Assembly: GCA_030685235.1 (NCBI GenBank)
Contig: MU839264.1
Coordinates: forward strand, 1-64,000
Source: Copromyces sp. CBS 386.78
Lineage: Eukaryota; Ascomycota; Sordariomycetes; Sordariales; Sordariaceae
Direction of reading: 5' to 3'
Length of the DNA stretch: 64,000 nt
This document shows positions 12,443 to 25,147 of the stretch, in pieces. The translations under genes and the position numbers were made by a program. The notes beneath the pieces were generated by a model that was not told the DNA's origin, made no database searches, and worked only from the letters and a program-made list of their open reading frames with translations. How positions within the stretch are numbered: the stretch's first letter is position 1; the number at the start of each line of letters is the position of its first letter.

Positions 12443-13646
12443 TGACAGTTGTGTGTTTGTGGCTCAGATAATTGGTGATGAAGAGAAATGCTCCGGATGA
12501 CTTCACCTCAAGCTTAACGACCCCCCGGGGATGATGTCCAAGATGCGGGGGTTATATACCGGTTTGGAGCACTGCAGGAGGAGCGGGGGCCGGATTGCGC
12601 CATATCTCCACACCGGCCGAGATGGATTAGTAATGCCAGGACATTGGTGAGCGGCTTGGTAATGTTGTTGATAGCATCAGCAACTTGAACTTCTTCGAAT
12701 TTCCATTGCTTCTAATTGGCAGCGGATAATCGTTTTGATCATTATCATCGGTTTATTTTCTGTGGTTGTGATTTTGGTGGCCTTTGGATGTTTGTCGCAT
12801 CACTGATCTCTTTACAGGGCGGGAGCCGTTACGGAGAGTGGGCAAAACGATGGAATCGAGAGACGGGACTGGACACTAACAGTATTGTATGTTATGTATG
12901 CGGTCTCCTGTTAATGGTAACAGTGATCTTTCAGGTTTTGGAATGGATGTCACCTCGATTCTTCCCCTCTTCCTCCCACGTTCTCTCTCTGCCAGAGAGC
13001 ACCCAAGTGTTGCGACAAGACGACACACCAGTTCATTTCAATTCACACCCGCGCTTTATGGACAATTGAATTTCTCGTTTCCATTTTATCAAAACATCAA
13101 TTTGGTGGCTGGTGATGGAATTCTTCAGCGCATGCAATGCAAGGGTCCGTCGCGTCAAGACACCTGCACCGCGATGCAAAGTGCTGCGGCAGCCATCAGT
13201 CAATGGCTGTAAGACACGCATCGCATCGCATTTCGTCATGCACTCTGCTGCACGTCACGAGACAAGCATAAAAGTCAGTGATTCATATGCAATGCAGGTA
13301 AGTTTTTGTTTCGAAAAAGATCGTAACGACCTTTTTATGACGGTCTTTGTATTAATAGGTATCTAAAATGTAGGTCTTTCTACTTGGGTATTCGTGGAGC
13401 GCAACGGCTCAACCGATAACGATCGTGTGGTATATGTCATGCATAATATGTAAGTCATGTCTGCTTGTCTTTCGTAACGTCCGAGCGAGCCCTTCGCCTA
13501 GCGTCCGTCGTATAAAAACATCAAAAAGCATTAATTACGCCTTTTTTGCGCCGCGCTTTGTAACCTTCCCCCCCATCATAAACCCCCAAAAAAATATGTG
13601 CAAAAACAACAACAAAAAACCCAAAAGACAGTTGGAAAGAGCCAGC
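12443..13646. other. Intergenic region between two minus-strand genes
   Basis: Contains the promoter of the CmcJ/AsaB-type gene and the 3' flank of the TmpA-like gene. A 117-codon plus-strand frame at 12716-13069 has no family signature and unconvincing composition, so I do not call it a gene. Confidence 0.5.
12552..12558 (-). promoter_or_regulatory. TATA box of the CmcJ/AsaB-type gene
   Basis: TATATAA on the minus strand about 110 bp upstream of the ATG at 12442. Confidence 0.45.
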
Positions 13647-15206
13647 TTAACTGTCAAAAATGGGGCCATAAGCCGGGATGCCCCTCATCTCGCACCCATG
13701 CACGATCTTCTTGGTCATCAGGGGGTTGCTGATGCAGCAGACCGCCTCGGCGTTGAACTCCTTGAACAGCCGGAGAACGATGGGCAACATGTCCACGCGG
13801 CCGGTGATGGAGGTGTCGAGGATGACGGGGTTGCTATCCATCCTGTGGACCAAATCCAGGGTGCGCTGGCCGTAGGTCTTGAGGGGAGACTTGGTCTGCC
13901 AGATGACGCGCATCTCAGGCCTGTTGGCGTCCTCGATGAAGGAGAGGCAGGGGCCAATGCCGGAGCCGGTGGTGACGACGATGATCTTGGGGAACATGCG
14001 CAAGACGTAGCCGAAACCGTACGTGGGCACGCCGCGCTTCCAGAGGTGGGTGGGCTGGTCGTTGATGGTGGCCTTGGTCCAGTCGCCGACCTTGGAGACG
14101 ATGCAGCTGAACTTGGTGTCGGGGGTGTCAAACTTGTCGGTGAAGCAGGCGAAAGAATGCCAGTCCTTGAGCGGGTGCTTGGCGACCGAGATGCCCTGGC
14201 CGAAGACGACTTCGGTGTGGTTGAAGTGAAGACGGATGGCGTGGGCCGAGAGAGGCTCGGGCTTGACCTCGATCTTGCGGAGCAGCAGCCACGGGTGGAT
14301 GGTGGCGACGGTCAGGACGATGAGGATCCAGAAGGCGGGGAGGTGGAGGAGGAAGTAACCCATGCTGGCCTGCTGGGCGCCGAGCAAGATGAGCAGGATC
14401 CAGAAGAGGACGAGGATGATCCAGTTCGAGAAGCGGTGGATCAGCTCAAAGTAGTCGTGCAGCCTCATGCGGAACGTGGGGTAGGCGACGATGACGATGG
14501 AGAGGAGGAAGCCCAGCACGGCCCAGACAAAGGACAGGACGGTGGTGTTGATGACTGATGGGGTGTAGTCATATGTGAACAGAGCCGCAAAGCCAATGTA
14601 CCAGACAACCGATGCCACGCCTGTCCCGCTGTGGACGCCGCCAAAGTGGAAGATCTTGCAAGCCAAGCGGCGGATCCTCATGGGTGCAGATCTGGGGATG
14701 GAACCGAAGATGAGGAAGAGGGCGTTGATGACAAGGGGTTGGCGGCACAGACCGCAGACAGCGATGTTGACGGCAGCAGCGTTGACCAGGTCCATGGGGG
14801 TGGCACCCTTGATCATCATGACGACAAAGGCAATGGCATTGCCCATGAAGGCTATCGTGAAGAGGCGGCGGTAGATGGTCAGGATGGTGTATCGGACACG
14901 GCCCAGCGGCTTCTGCTTGTACTCATCCTCCTCGGTCTGGGCCTCGAGGTCGACGATGGTCGGGCATGTCGACTGGTACGTGAGCCGCTTCTCGTTGACG
15001 ATAAGAGGCTTTTCCGAGTTGGTTGATGATGTGGAGATGGCGGAAGCTTGGGAGAAGGTGGATGAGACGGAGTCATTCTGCCTGGTATGGCCGAAATGCG
15101 GCCTTCCGCTAGGTGGGTTTGGTGTGGTTGTGGTCTCAATCGTGACTGTGATCCCTGCCGATGAGGGCTTCTCCTCGACGGGAGATGTGTAAGGCTTGTC
15201 CTCCAT
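13647..15206 (-). CDS. TmpA-like integral membrane oxidoreductase
   Basis: Single-exon protein of 519 aa. Residues 1-100 are hydrophilic and Ser/Thr-rich. A hydrophobic region from about 110 to 305 holds roughly six to seven membrane helices. The C-terminal part resembles a ferredoxin-NADP-reductase-like module: a substrate strand VFGQGISVAKHPLKDWHSFA, the glycine-rich VVTTGSGIGPCLSF that would hold NAD(P)H, and a terminal CCISNPLMTKKIV segment. This arrangement is known from Aspergillus nidulans TmpA, a plasma-membrane flavoprotein-type regulator of asexual development, and from C-terminal regions of related NRPS-like proteins. The family name is from established knowledge; enzymatic activity and developmental role here are inferred. 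No cytochrome-type bis-haem pattern is obvious. Confidence 0.8.
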   Translation of the reverse strand: MEDKPYTSPVEEKPSSAGITVTIETTTTPNPPSGRPHFGHTRQNDSVSSTFSQASAISTSSTNSEKPLIVNEKRLTYQSTCPTIVDLEAQTEEDEYKQKPLGRVRYTILTIYRRLFTIAFMGNAIAFVVMMIKGATPMDLVNAAAVNIAVCGLCRQPLVINALFLIFGSIPRSAPMRIRRLACKIFHFGGVHSGTGVASVVWYIGFAALFTYDYTPSVINTTVLSFVWAVLGFLLSIVIVAYPTFRMRLHDYFELIHRFSNWIILVLFWILLILLGAQQASMGYFLLHLPAFWILIVLTVATIHPWLLLRKIEVKPEPLSAHAIRLHFNHTEVVFGQGISVAKHPLKDWHSFACFTDKFDTPDTKFSCIVSKVGDWTKATINDQPTHLWKRGVPTYGFGYVLRMFPKIIVVTTGSGIGPCLSFIEDANRPEMRVIWQTKSPLKTYGQRTLDLVHRMDSNPVILDTSITGRVDMLPIVLRLFKEFNAEAVCCISNPLMTKKIVHGCEMRGIPAYGPIFDS

Positions 15207-16707
15207 GATGAAGAAAATATCTAGAGGTAATTTCGTCTACGGACTCGGAAGGGTAAAGGTAGGTTTCGGACTTTGGTCGTTATAATATGTGATGGGAGAG
15301 ATTGCGATCAACTTTGGAGGACAACGGGATGGGACCACCACCTCATATATCAACGTCCGGAGTCCGCTGTCCCTGTCTACATAAACCAAGGGCAGGCCCA
15401 CCCGTTGGTGAACCGGCCTGGCACCGAGCACATGTCGCCGCATTCATCGAGTGACTGGGAGGCTCGCATCCCTTCATGGCACCGTGAGGGACCATCGGTC
15501 TTGTTGCGGAGCTTGCGGGGTCACACTGAACCAACATTGCGGTAGGTGATCTACGCCCTGTCCACTTTCATGTTACCAATCGATAGGAACTGATAGATTC
15601 TAGAGGGTACATGTTCACGACAAGCTGCCGGTTACACACAGGCCGCAAAGCTGAGCAACCACTTGGATACGGCCATGAAGGGCGAGCGGGCTCCCAACCC
15701 ATGCGCTGCTGCATGACGACACATCTGGAGACGGTCACTGGCCCTAAGACAACAAAAAGGCGGAGATTTATGGCGGGGAGGTTGAGGTGTTGGCATGCAA
15801 ATTCTTCTGCAGGTCAGACGGTGGTAGAAGAAAAGGGGTTGCACCACAGGTGGAAAGCAGGAACTCTAGACTGAGGTTGCCGGGACCGGGACGGGAGTGC
15901 TCTTGACGGTGTATGGGTTGGCATCCAGGGCCATCCAGGTCCGCGGCCTCCAGAATGCCGGAGTATCTTTCTGTGGTGTTTGGTTTGGCAAGGGCGATGA
16001 AGATCACCTTCCACCATATCTGCATGAAGAATTGGAGGGCAGCTGCAGGTCCAAAAGCCATTGATAGTCCGACCCAATCGGTGCTGTCTCGGTCACCGGG
16101 AGCACCTGTCGTTTGCACCCGAGACAGCCCTGGACAGCTGGACGACAGCAAGTCGCACCTCCCCACAAACAGCACTGACCGTCCCCACGTTTCTCAGAAA
16201 ATGGAAAGGGGACTTGACAGGGCACCTTGACGGCCAAAGCACAGACCACCAGACAGAGCAGTCACGCTAGCTTGATGTGTCCTAGCACCTCATCGCTTAC
16301 CATCAACATGCAGTTTTTTCTTTTTATCGTGTCCTTGGGTTGTTTTTCACGTCTTCCAACTCTTCTCCTGCAGCATTCTGTTACTGCCACGGCAAGCCAC
16401 TTCAGCTTTTCGCCCTGTGATTGATGGATGGGCAATCATATTGAGACATCCAATCCAATGTCTCCTCCTAATCCCCTCACGGACTATTCCATCAATTGTC
16501 TGACCGGCTCAGCTTCCAGTTCGAGGTGGTCATTCCGCTGGTGTTGAGCCGCCCTGGGTTCAGGTAAATCGCCGAGGCTGGTTCCTGCCCAATGCTACTG
16601 TACGGAATGATCAGCGCCATTACCCGCATCCACTGACAGGGAGCTAGCTGGCTCAGGTACGGGACTTGCCCCATCGACTCGCTTCCCTCGGGCTCTTCCA
16701 CGCCGTA
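15207..16707. other. Intergenic region between TmpA-like gene and nested transposon
   Basis: Ordinary base composition. Several frames of 60-135 codons overlap on both strands, but none shows a domain, consistent splice signals or convincing composition. Promoter elements of the TmpA-like gene must lie here. The DNA changes abruptly to AT-rich at the transposon border. Confidence 0.5.
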
Positions 16708-16801
16708 CTTGGGGGTAGGGGAAAAGTGGGACCTTTTGTCACCCCCTCTTCATTAAAGAGGGGGAAAAATTTTTATAGGACAAACTTTTATTATAGGATA
16801 A
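16708..16801. repeat. Left terminal inverted repeat of copy 1
   Basis: About 94 bp, almost identical to the inverse of 26704-26797, with mismatches at about position 31 and near the inner end. It contains a hairpin (CCCCCTCTT, short loop, AAGAGGGGG) and two copies of TATAGGAYAA spaced by ACTTTTAT, likely transposase-binding repeats. Confidence 0.9.
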
Positions 16802-18433
16802 GGGCCGTTTAGTACTATATAGAAATTCGTGTTATCGTTGCGTAAAAGTAACTTTCGACATTGCGTTTTCGGATATTGTATCGTAATATAATATATTGCT
16901 ATTGCATTTTGAAGTTGTAAAAAGTAAGTAATTTATATATTAATAGATTAATAGAGGAGTCGTTAATTTATTGTATAATATCCGTAAATTTCGATAAGTA
17001 TTTCGAAGAGTTGGGAGAGGTGCTAGCTAGGTATTATAGTGCCCGTATATATTTCGCCGCTTATTAGTAGTTTAAATCGCTTTGCGATAAATCTTCAAAA
17101 CCGCTAACGATTAGAGATATTTCTAAGATTACTAGGGAGTCCTATATATTTATCGTTCGCTATATAAAATCGTTGCGCGAGTTTAATAAATCCGCTATAT
17201 TATTATATTTAGTAGGGAAATTTTATATATTAATAGAGGCCGAAGAGGAAACTATTATATCGTATATAATATTTTACTTTAGGGGACGGTTCCTTACATT
17301 ATACTAAATAATAATCGTAGTAGTAAATTGCTTACGGTCGTTGCGGAATACTCTAGAGACTTATAATACGATATAGTTAGTATAGTTTCTTAAAGATTAT
17401 TTAGAATTGAAAACGATAATTTATTACGCGGTTAATATTAAAAAGAGGTTTTAGGAATTGAATAAAGATTCCGTTAACGAGTGGTTTAATAAATACGAGA
17501 AGGTATTCGAAATATATAACGTTAATAAAGGCGATATTTAAAATTATAACGAAATAGGTATTAAATTAGGTTGCGTAGCGGGCGGTCGCGTAAAAGTAAT
17601 TATATTAAGAGAATTAGCGAAATAGAAAGTAGGCTAATTATAATTAATTTATATAGGGAAAAATACTAATTGACCTTATTATAATTAGAAATTAACGATA
17701 TTACTAATAGAGAGTCAGCTATATTAATAGCTGGTGTAAGTTCGACTAGTAAATTTATTCCTCTTTATATAATTTTTAAAATAGATTTAATAGAAGATTT
17801 TATTAATAACGACTTCGATAATTCTGTACGGTTCGCTAAATTATTAACCGGTTTTTCGAATAGCGAGCTTATATTTAATTAATTAAAGTATTTTAATTAT
17901 TATTCCTTTTATTCGTCGCTTGCTTTTACGAAATTGAGGTAGTAGAATACTTGTAAATTGGCTAGTAACGATATTAAGAATAAAAAAGAAGGGTTCTCTT
18001 TTCGAAATTGGTTTAGTTATAATTAATATAGAATAGATTTTATTAGTATAAAGTTTAACGACTTTATTAGCAGCGTCGGTTTAAAAAAGCTTTATAAACC
18101 TATTTATTACTTATTAGTTATCAACGGTTTTAATAGGTATTATAAGATAGAAATTAAGGAATATATAGATATTTTTAATATTATTTTAATAGTATTACTT
18201 CCCTATTTAACTTATATAATATAATTTCTTAACGTTAGGGTATTTTCGTCCTGTAAATTTCACTATTAATAGGTGTTAAAGTAATTTATTTAAAGGGGGG
18301 AGTTTAATTTTATACGTATTACTTTCGTACGCGAGTTTAAAATTAATTATTACCCCGCTATCCCCCTATTACTACCTTTTTTTTCTTCGACTAATTATAT
18401 TATCCCCGCTATTTTAATATATTTTTAATAGTA

Positions 18434-18644
18434 TATTATAGAGCTAGGGCCCGGGGTTGTGGCGCTCTAGTCTTTATAACTAGAGTTATTACGCTATAGC
18501 TATCTCTATAGCTGTACTCGCGTAACCTCCCTTAAAATTTCGTACTTCTAGTAGATCCGCCTTAAACAGACTTTTCTCCTCTTTATAGAATTTTAATTAA
18601 ATTATACGATTAGTACCTATATTAATTGTACTATCCCCGTTATA
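18434..18644 (+). repeat. 5' LTR of nested Gypsy element
   Basis: 211 bp, from TATTATAGAGCTAGGG to CCCCGTTATA, which would have been TG...CA before RIP. The following TTAGGTTCTATT is at the position of a tRNA primer-binding site. Confidence 0.9.
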
Positions 18645-18679
18645 TTAGGTTCTATTAAAATAATAGACTTAATAGAATA

Positions 18680-21600
18680 AGATGGACCGGCGCTACCGGT
18701 ATAATTAAATATAGAAGGGTTGCCTATCGATTTCGTCGTAATTGCTAATACCGCTATTATCGAATAGTAGACTACCGTTGCCGTAGAGGCTAAACGCTTC
18801 GAAAATAAGCGCTTCCGTATCTTTATAAATAAAAAAGCCTTCGCTATAGAGATTTTTACTAATAATGAATTTTCTACCGCCGTTAAGGCTATAATCGGCT
18901 CCGCTTCCTAAAGTACGTAATACCCTATAATAATTACTATTGGCCCGAACGCCTTAATTAGTACCGAAGAAGCCGTTCCGTCGTACAATTTTAAGTGTAA
19001 AAATATCCGTTAGCTAAAGTAAGATAGTACCGCCGTTTCTTTTAATTTCTATATAATTCAACTAAGGTTTACTTACGAAGAAGAGAGAGCCGCTAAGGCT
19101 ATTACTAGTAATAAATTTAGGTAATTAATATTATTAAATACCTTCTCCGCCGATAAAATACTTATAATAGAAGTTTTCTAATATTAAAGAGGAGCGAACG
19201 GAATTTATAACCCTAAGGATTTTTTTAATTAGCTAGAAAAGGTTTTTAGCAATAAGAATGAAAAGCGTTTTACGTTACTTATTTACAATTCGTTCGCTAG
19301 AAAAATAATTAGACTTTGTCCGAATAATTCCCTACCTTTAAAGCTAACTTTATTAAGGCCGGTAGTTTTATTTAGGAAAATAATTCTAAATTCATTTAAT
19401 TAGAAACTTCAGTATTTATAGGTTTCTATAATTAATTAATTTCTATTCGTATATTTTAAATTTATTCCTTTTATATTAAATAATTAAAGGATATTATATA
19501 TAAATACGAAAATAATAAAAATTTTTCGGGGTATACTTTTCGTAATAATTGTAATTCCCGTTAAAATTCACTTTCCCGCTATTAAGGCGCTTAGGCTGCC
19601 CTAGCTATTTTCCTTAAGGATATAAACGGTAATACCCCTATAATAATAGGGTATACGAAGACGAAGAATAATAAAGATAAGAAGTGCGTTAAAATAGGTC
19701 TTTATAGAAGAAAGAAATAAGTATTATATTTAAAGTTTCTATTTATAATACGGAGCGAACGGATATATAATTAGCAATTATAAGTATTTACCTATTTAAT
19801 ATCCCGCCGCTATTAGCATTAGGGCTATTAAGACTAAATTTAAAGTATAGCTAATATTAGAGGATAATAGTAGTAACGATTATTTTACTGCTAACGAATT
19901 AGAAAAAAAGTAGTTCCTTTACGTAGTCGAATAAAGGAGTATTTTAGAGTATTAAATAAGGAAACGGGAGTAAAAAGCTTCCCGGGTCCTATAGAAATAA
20001 ATATTATAAAGATATTTATAATTATTAATAATAAAGATCGTTTTTATACTTTCGTTAATAAAGGTTATTAGTATTATATTATAATTAGTAAGAAGGTTGT
20101 TAAATAATTAAAAATTCCTATAATTTCTATATTTAAAAAGGTAGTTAGAGGAGTATCCGCTGAAATAGAGGGAATTAAAATTAAAAGGATAGTATATTTT
20201 AAAGTAAATATTTATAGTTACGATTTTGTAATTTATATTTATATTGTCCTATAATTAGAATTCCCGGTTATTTTAGGAAAATTATAGTTAATAACGATAA
20301 AAACCTATTTAATCCCCTACGAATATAAATTCTAATACGAGGTAGCTAATTATTAAATATTATATTTCGGGTATTTTTTAAAGGGGTTATCCCTTAGAGA
20401 GAAGGAAATTAAAAAGGCCGTTTACTATATAGCGATTATATTTATAGTTATTATAAATTAGATTTAGAAACGGAATAGCCGGAGAGCTATAAAATTAGCG
20501 ATATTTTTAATTAATTTACAAAATATTAAGAAAATTTTTAAACTGAAAATTAATTTACTAAAAGAGGAATTACGAAAGTATATTTCTGTAAAATTCTATA
20601 ATCTTTTATTCGTTTGGAAATAATTTAAAGCCGATAAATTTAACCTTTATCGCCTAAGTATTAATTATAAAATTGAAATTAAGAAGGATAAAATTAGTTA
20701 AGAGTTCCCACTATTTATAAGTTACTTCTATAATATATTTCGAAAGGAATTTTTAGTATTAAAGAAGACGATTAGAAATTTTATAAATAAGGGGTTTATT
20801 CGTATTAATAATTCCTTTACGGCCGTATTAATATTTTTTATTAGAAAGCTTAATAATAATTTACGCTTTTATTATAATTATAAAATTTTTAACGCTATTA
20901 TTAAAATAGACCGCTACTCCTTACTGCTAATTAAAAAGATTTTTAAAATTATTATTAAAGTTAAGTAACTTACTAAAATAGACGTAGTATAAGTTTTTTA
21001 TAAAATCCGTATAATAAAGGGCGAAGAAGGTAAAATAGCGTTTAAATACTACTACGGGTTATTTAAGTAGATAGTAATACCGTTTGGACTATATAATATA
21101 CTTACGACGTTTTAACGGTATATTAATAATATTTTAGGTAATTATTTCGATAAGTTTGCTTCCGCTTATATAAACGACGTATTATTTTTTTTTTTTAGTT
21201 CGAAGGCCGATTATATAGTTAAAGTACGTAAGGTTGTAGAATATATAATAATCGTAAATTTTTATTTTAATCCGAAGAAATGCGAATTTACCGTTAAGAG
21301 CGTTAAATATTTTAGTTTTATTATAATTATAAGCGTCGGTATTTAAATAAATCCGGAGAAAATTAAAATAATTATAAAATAGGAAATATTTACGTTTTAG
21401 AAAAGGGTAAGGAGTTTCTTAGGGTTTATTAATTATTATTAGATATTTATTAAAGCTTTCTCTTTTATAGTAGGATTATTGACCGCGCTTACGGGTAAAG
21501 GGGTCCTTTTCGAGTAAATTAAAGAATACGATAAGGCTTTTAAGAAGTTAAAGCAATTATTTATAAAAGCTCCTATCTTTATTTAGTAGGATTTAAATCT

Positions 21601-23690
21601 CTTTACTTTTTTCGAAATAAATTATAACAGTTATAGTTTCGGTAGTATATTTACTTAAAAAAGAAATAGCTAGAAAACCGCCGTCGCCTATTATTCGTAG
21701 AAGCTAATACCCGCCGAATATAATTACCCTATTTACAATAAAGAGATATTAGCTATTATTAAGTATATAGAGGAGTAGTCGGCTAAATTTCGTAATTACG
21801 AAAAATTCGTAGTAGTAACGGATTATTATAATTTTAAATATTTTATAGAGAGGCGTTAATTTTTTAAATATTAAATATAATAGGCCGAATTTCTCTCTCG
21901 TTTTAATTTCGAAATTTTCTATTGCCCGGGTAAATTCGCCGTAGTTTTAAATACTCTATTTTGTTGGGACTAAGATAAATCTAATAATATAGACGCTAAG
22001 GTGAAGGATATATAATTTATCTTTAAGGCCGCCTTTAAAAATTACGTTCGTATAGTACTTATTATTATTGTAAGGGGGGGCGTAAAGGTATTTGAAAATC
22101 CGGATTTGTAGTAATTCTATAATAAATTCTCTTAGGAAGACGAAGTTTATTAAATAGTTTGTTAAATAGTTATTAACGAAGATAGGACTTTCCTAGTATT
22201 AGTATAAGGCTTAAAAATATAGTTCAGCGAATATATAATCGATAGGTTAGGTAGGCTCTATTATAGAGGGCGTATTTAAATTCCCGGCGCCTTTATAATT
22301 ATAAAAGCGGTTACTCTCTATATATCCTTAGAAAATTTAGAGAAGAACGTTCTTCGTATTTGTGTTATTTAAAATATTTACGATTCGAAAGCCCTAAGTT
22401 ACTTTAGAAGAGAAGGTATTATTTATATTGTTAATAAAAACTTTTATTAGCCGTTAATAGGTATTTATATCCGTCGGTTTTTAATTAACTATAATACGTA
22501 TAGTAAAGTAAAGTATTAGAAAAATTAAAAAAAGGGGTTATTAAAACCCTTCCCTATCTTTAATTAATTCTTTAGAGAAATCTAAATGGATTTTATTACC
22601 GATTTCCCTTCTATAAAAGGCTATATTAGCTTTCTTATTATTAAAAATAAGTTTAGTAAAATAGTAATTTTTAAACTTATTCTATTTATAGAAATAGAAG
22701 TAGTTGTAGAAGTATTTCTCTATTATTTTATAAAATATTATAATTAATTATATTTTATTATTAATAATAAAAATACGAATTAGATTAACTATTGTTAAAA
22801 ACGTTTTTACAACTTTTTAAGGATTGAATAATTATTAAATACTACTTTCTATTTATAAATAAATAGCGGTCCCGAAAGGATAAATTAAGAGGTTTAAATA
22901 TTTTTAAGAGTTTTTATTAATTATATTTAAAATAATTAGGATTATTAATATTTAGCCGCTTAATTAGTAATTAATAGCCGGATTAGTATTACAATCGAAA
23001 TATCTCCCTTCTTTACTACCTACGGCTATTACTTATAATTATTAATAGCCTTCGTAATATTCCCTATAGAAATAGAATTTAAGGACCCATATACGAAGGT
23101 TAATAATTTTATTTCTACGTTATAATAAATTACGGATTTATATTAAACGACAATAATTGTATCCGTTTAAGAATAAGAATATTTTATTAACTATAAGAAA
23201 AAACCTATAGAAGTCTTTAAAATAAGAAATAAGATTTAATTTAATTTTAAAAATTTCTCTACAGTACGTTTAAAGAAAAAGTTCGATTAGGTCTATACTA
23301 AATATATAGTATTACGAGTCCTTAATCTATTTGTAATAGAATTTTCCAATTTTTTTTCGAAGGTATTCAATAAATTTTATATTAATTTATTTAGAAGAAT
23401 TAAAAATAATTTACTATTAAGGTAAGTTATTACCGATTCTTAGCCGTCGGCTATTATAATTAATAGTAAAAAGGAATATATAATAAAGGAGATCCTTTGT
23501 ATAGAAATTATTAAGGGTTGTAGAATATTTTTAATTAGCTAAGAAGGATAGGTTTAATAAATATAAGAATTTTTAGAAGAGTTCGTTAATATAATCGCCT
23601 TAAATTGTTTTAAAGTAGAATATAGCTTAGTAAATATTAATAATAGGCTAGTAAATTACTATATTATAGAATATACGAAGTAATAACATT
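18680..23690 (+). pseudogene. gag-pol of nested chromovirus, RIP-inactivated
   Basis: No frame survives, but stop-ignoring translation gives recognisable domains. RT: FINKGFIRINNSFTAVLIFF, RFYYNYKIFN, then FKYYYGLFK with VIPFGLYN, and the active-site region reading AYINDVLFFF in place of YxDDxLxxS. Integrase: a MDFITDFPSIKGY strand (consensus MDFITDLPxSxGxD), then YFIINNKNTN for the second catalytic block. C-terminus: AIIINSKKEYIIKEILCIEIIKG with an SWEG-like block, a chromodomain of the chromovirus lineage. Substitutions fit RIP. A zinc-knuckle gag motif could not be confirmed. Confidence 0.85.
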
Positions 23691-24936
23691 AGTAATAGCG
23701 ACGAAATAAAGTCGGTAAGCGAAATAAATTATTAAGAATTTTTATTTTAAATTTTAAAATTATTATTTCTTTAGAGTTTTACGAGGGCGATAACTTTCGG
23801 CCTTTAATTTTAAAATCTTCCGTTTATAGTTTTCTAAACGAATAATTAATTTAATAATATTATTAATAGTAGGCATAACGGCGGGGCGGGCAGCGGGGTA
23901 AATAATAAAGTAGGAGGGGGTAATATAGTTTAGGAGCGGCGTACGGGCGGAAATAAAGGTAGTAGCGGGAATAATAATATAAATTAAGGTAGTAGGAACG
24001 GCGACCTTAGGGTTAGGGAAATTCAATAACCAATTATATTTATATTTAATTATTATTAATTTTATTTATTTAGTAAATTTAAAATAGGGGATAAAATTTA
24101 TTAATCGATAACCCAGTTTTTTAAGAATTTAATTACGTTACGCTAAATAGCGAAATTCTAGCGTATATAAATACGCGCTTTTTCTTCTTACTTAAGTTCT
24201 ACCGCTTATTAAACGGCAGCGAATTATTAAATAAGGAGGGAGGCGTAATTGTATTTTTTACTATTATTATAATAGGAAAAATATAAAACGATATTAAGCT
24301 TAATAATATAATTATATTTAGTATTAAAGTATAAAACATAAGGGATTATAGAAGGTTTATACTTATTTTACAAAAGAATATAATTAATTAGTGAATAATT
24401 AAGGTAGAAGACGATAAAAAGTATTTATTAATCCGTAATATTTTTTAATAAATTTCCTAAGAATTTCGATAGCGCTAGGAGTAGTAATAATATTGCTACC
24501 GCGGCTACGGCTAATAAGGGTAAGCGGAAAGGGGCGTAAGGGAAATTAGGGCGAGCGCAACGAAAGGGAGGAATATACGTTAGAGAGGAGGGAGAATTTA
24601 GATTTAAGGGAAGTAAAGCGGGGTATTTATATATATAAATATTCGTAAATAGTTAAAGGGATTAGAGAATAATATTTACTTTAGTAGTTGAACAATAGAT
24701 AAGGAAGGGAGGAGAAAGGGAAAGGGGAAGAAGTTGGAGAGGAAGGGGGTTTTTATAAATAGATTTCTTAGGTACGGTTGTACGTACGGTTACCTATTTT
24801 ATTAGAAGCTTACGGGTAAGAGCGATCGTTATTTAATAAGTTTTTCGGTTAACGAAGAGATGGAAGGTAGGTATTATATAGTTGCGACGGGATAGTAAGG
24901 TAGGAAGGAGAAGGAGAGAGGGAAGGAGGGGGGTAA

Positions 24937-25147
24937 TATTATAGGGCTAGGGCCTAGGGTTGTAGCGCTCTAATTTTTATATTTAGAATTATTACGCTAT
25001 AATTATTTTTATAATTATATTTGCGTAGCCCCCCTCAAAACCTCGTACCTCCGGTGGATCCGTCTTAAATAGATTTTTCTCCTCTTTATAAAACCTCAAT
25101 TAAGCTATACGACCAGCACCCGTATTAACCGTGCTGTCCCCGTTATA
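24937..25147 (+). repeat. 3' LTR of nested Gypsy element
   Basis: 211 bp, same length as the 5' LTR and clearly homologous. Differences are mostly C/T and G/A transitions; this copy keeps more C and G (for example CCTCGTACCTCCGGTGGATC), so RIP hit the two LTRs unequally. Confidence 0.9.

Larger units (their letters stand above)
18434..25147 (+). mobile_element. Complete chromovirus-type Ty3/Gypsy retrotransposon nested in the DNA transposon
   Basis: Two direct repeats of 211 bp bound 6714 bp. The flanks TAGTA at 18429-18433 and TAGTA at 25148-25152 are a 5-bp target duplication. The uninterrupted transposon copy at 60175-63530 shows the corresponding undamaged site near 61790-61815, confirming the boundaries. 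Order inside is gag-like region, RT (about 20570-21240), RNase H, integrase (about 22350-23360) and chromodomain (about 23440-23640), all on the plus strand. Both LTRs and the interior carry dense C-to-T/G-to-A changes. The host transposon was therefore already present when this element jumped. Confidence 0.92.

Noticed and set aside
12716..13069. 117-codon plus-strand frame with hydrophobic stretches
   Set aside because: No family match, no splice continuation and composition like intergenic DNA.
13425..14558. 377-codon plus-strand frame rich in Asp, Glu, Gly and Val
   Set aside because: It is the antisense shadow of the TmpA-like gene; the opposite strand carries clear membrane and nucleotide-binding motifs.
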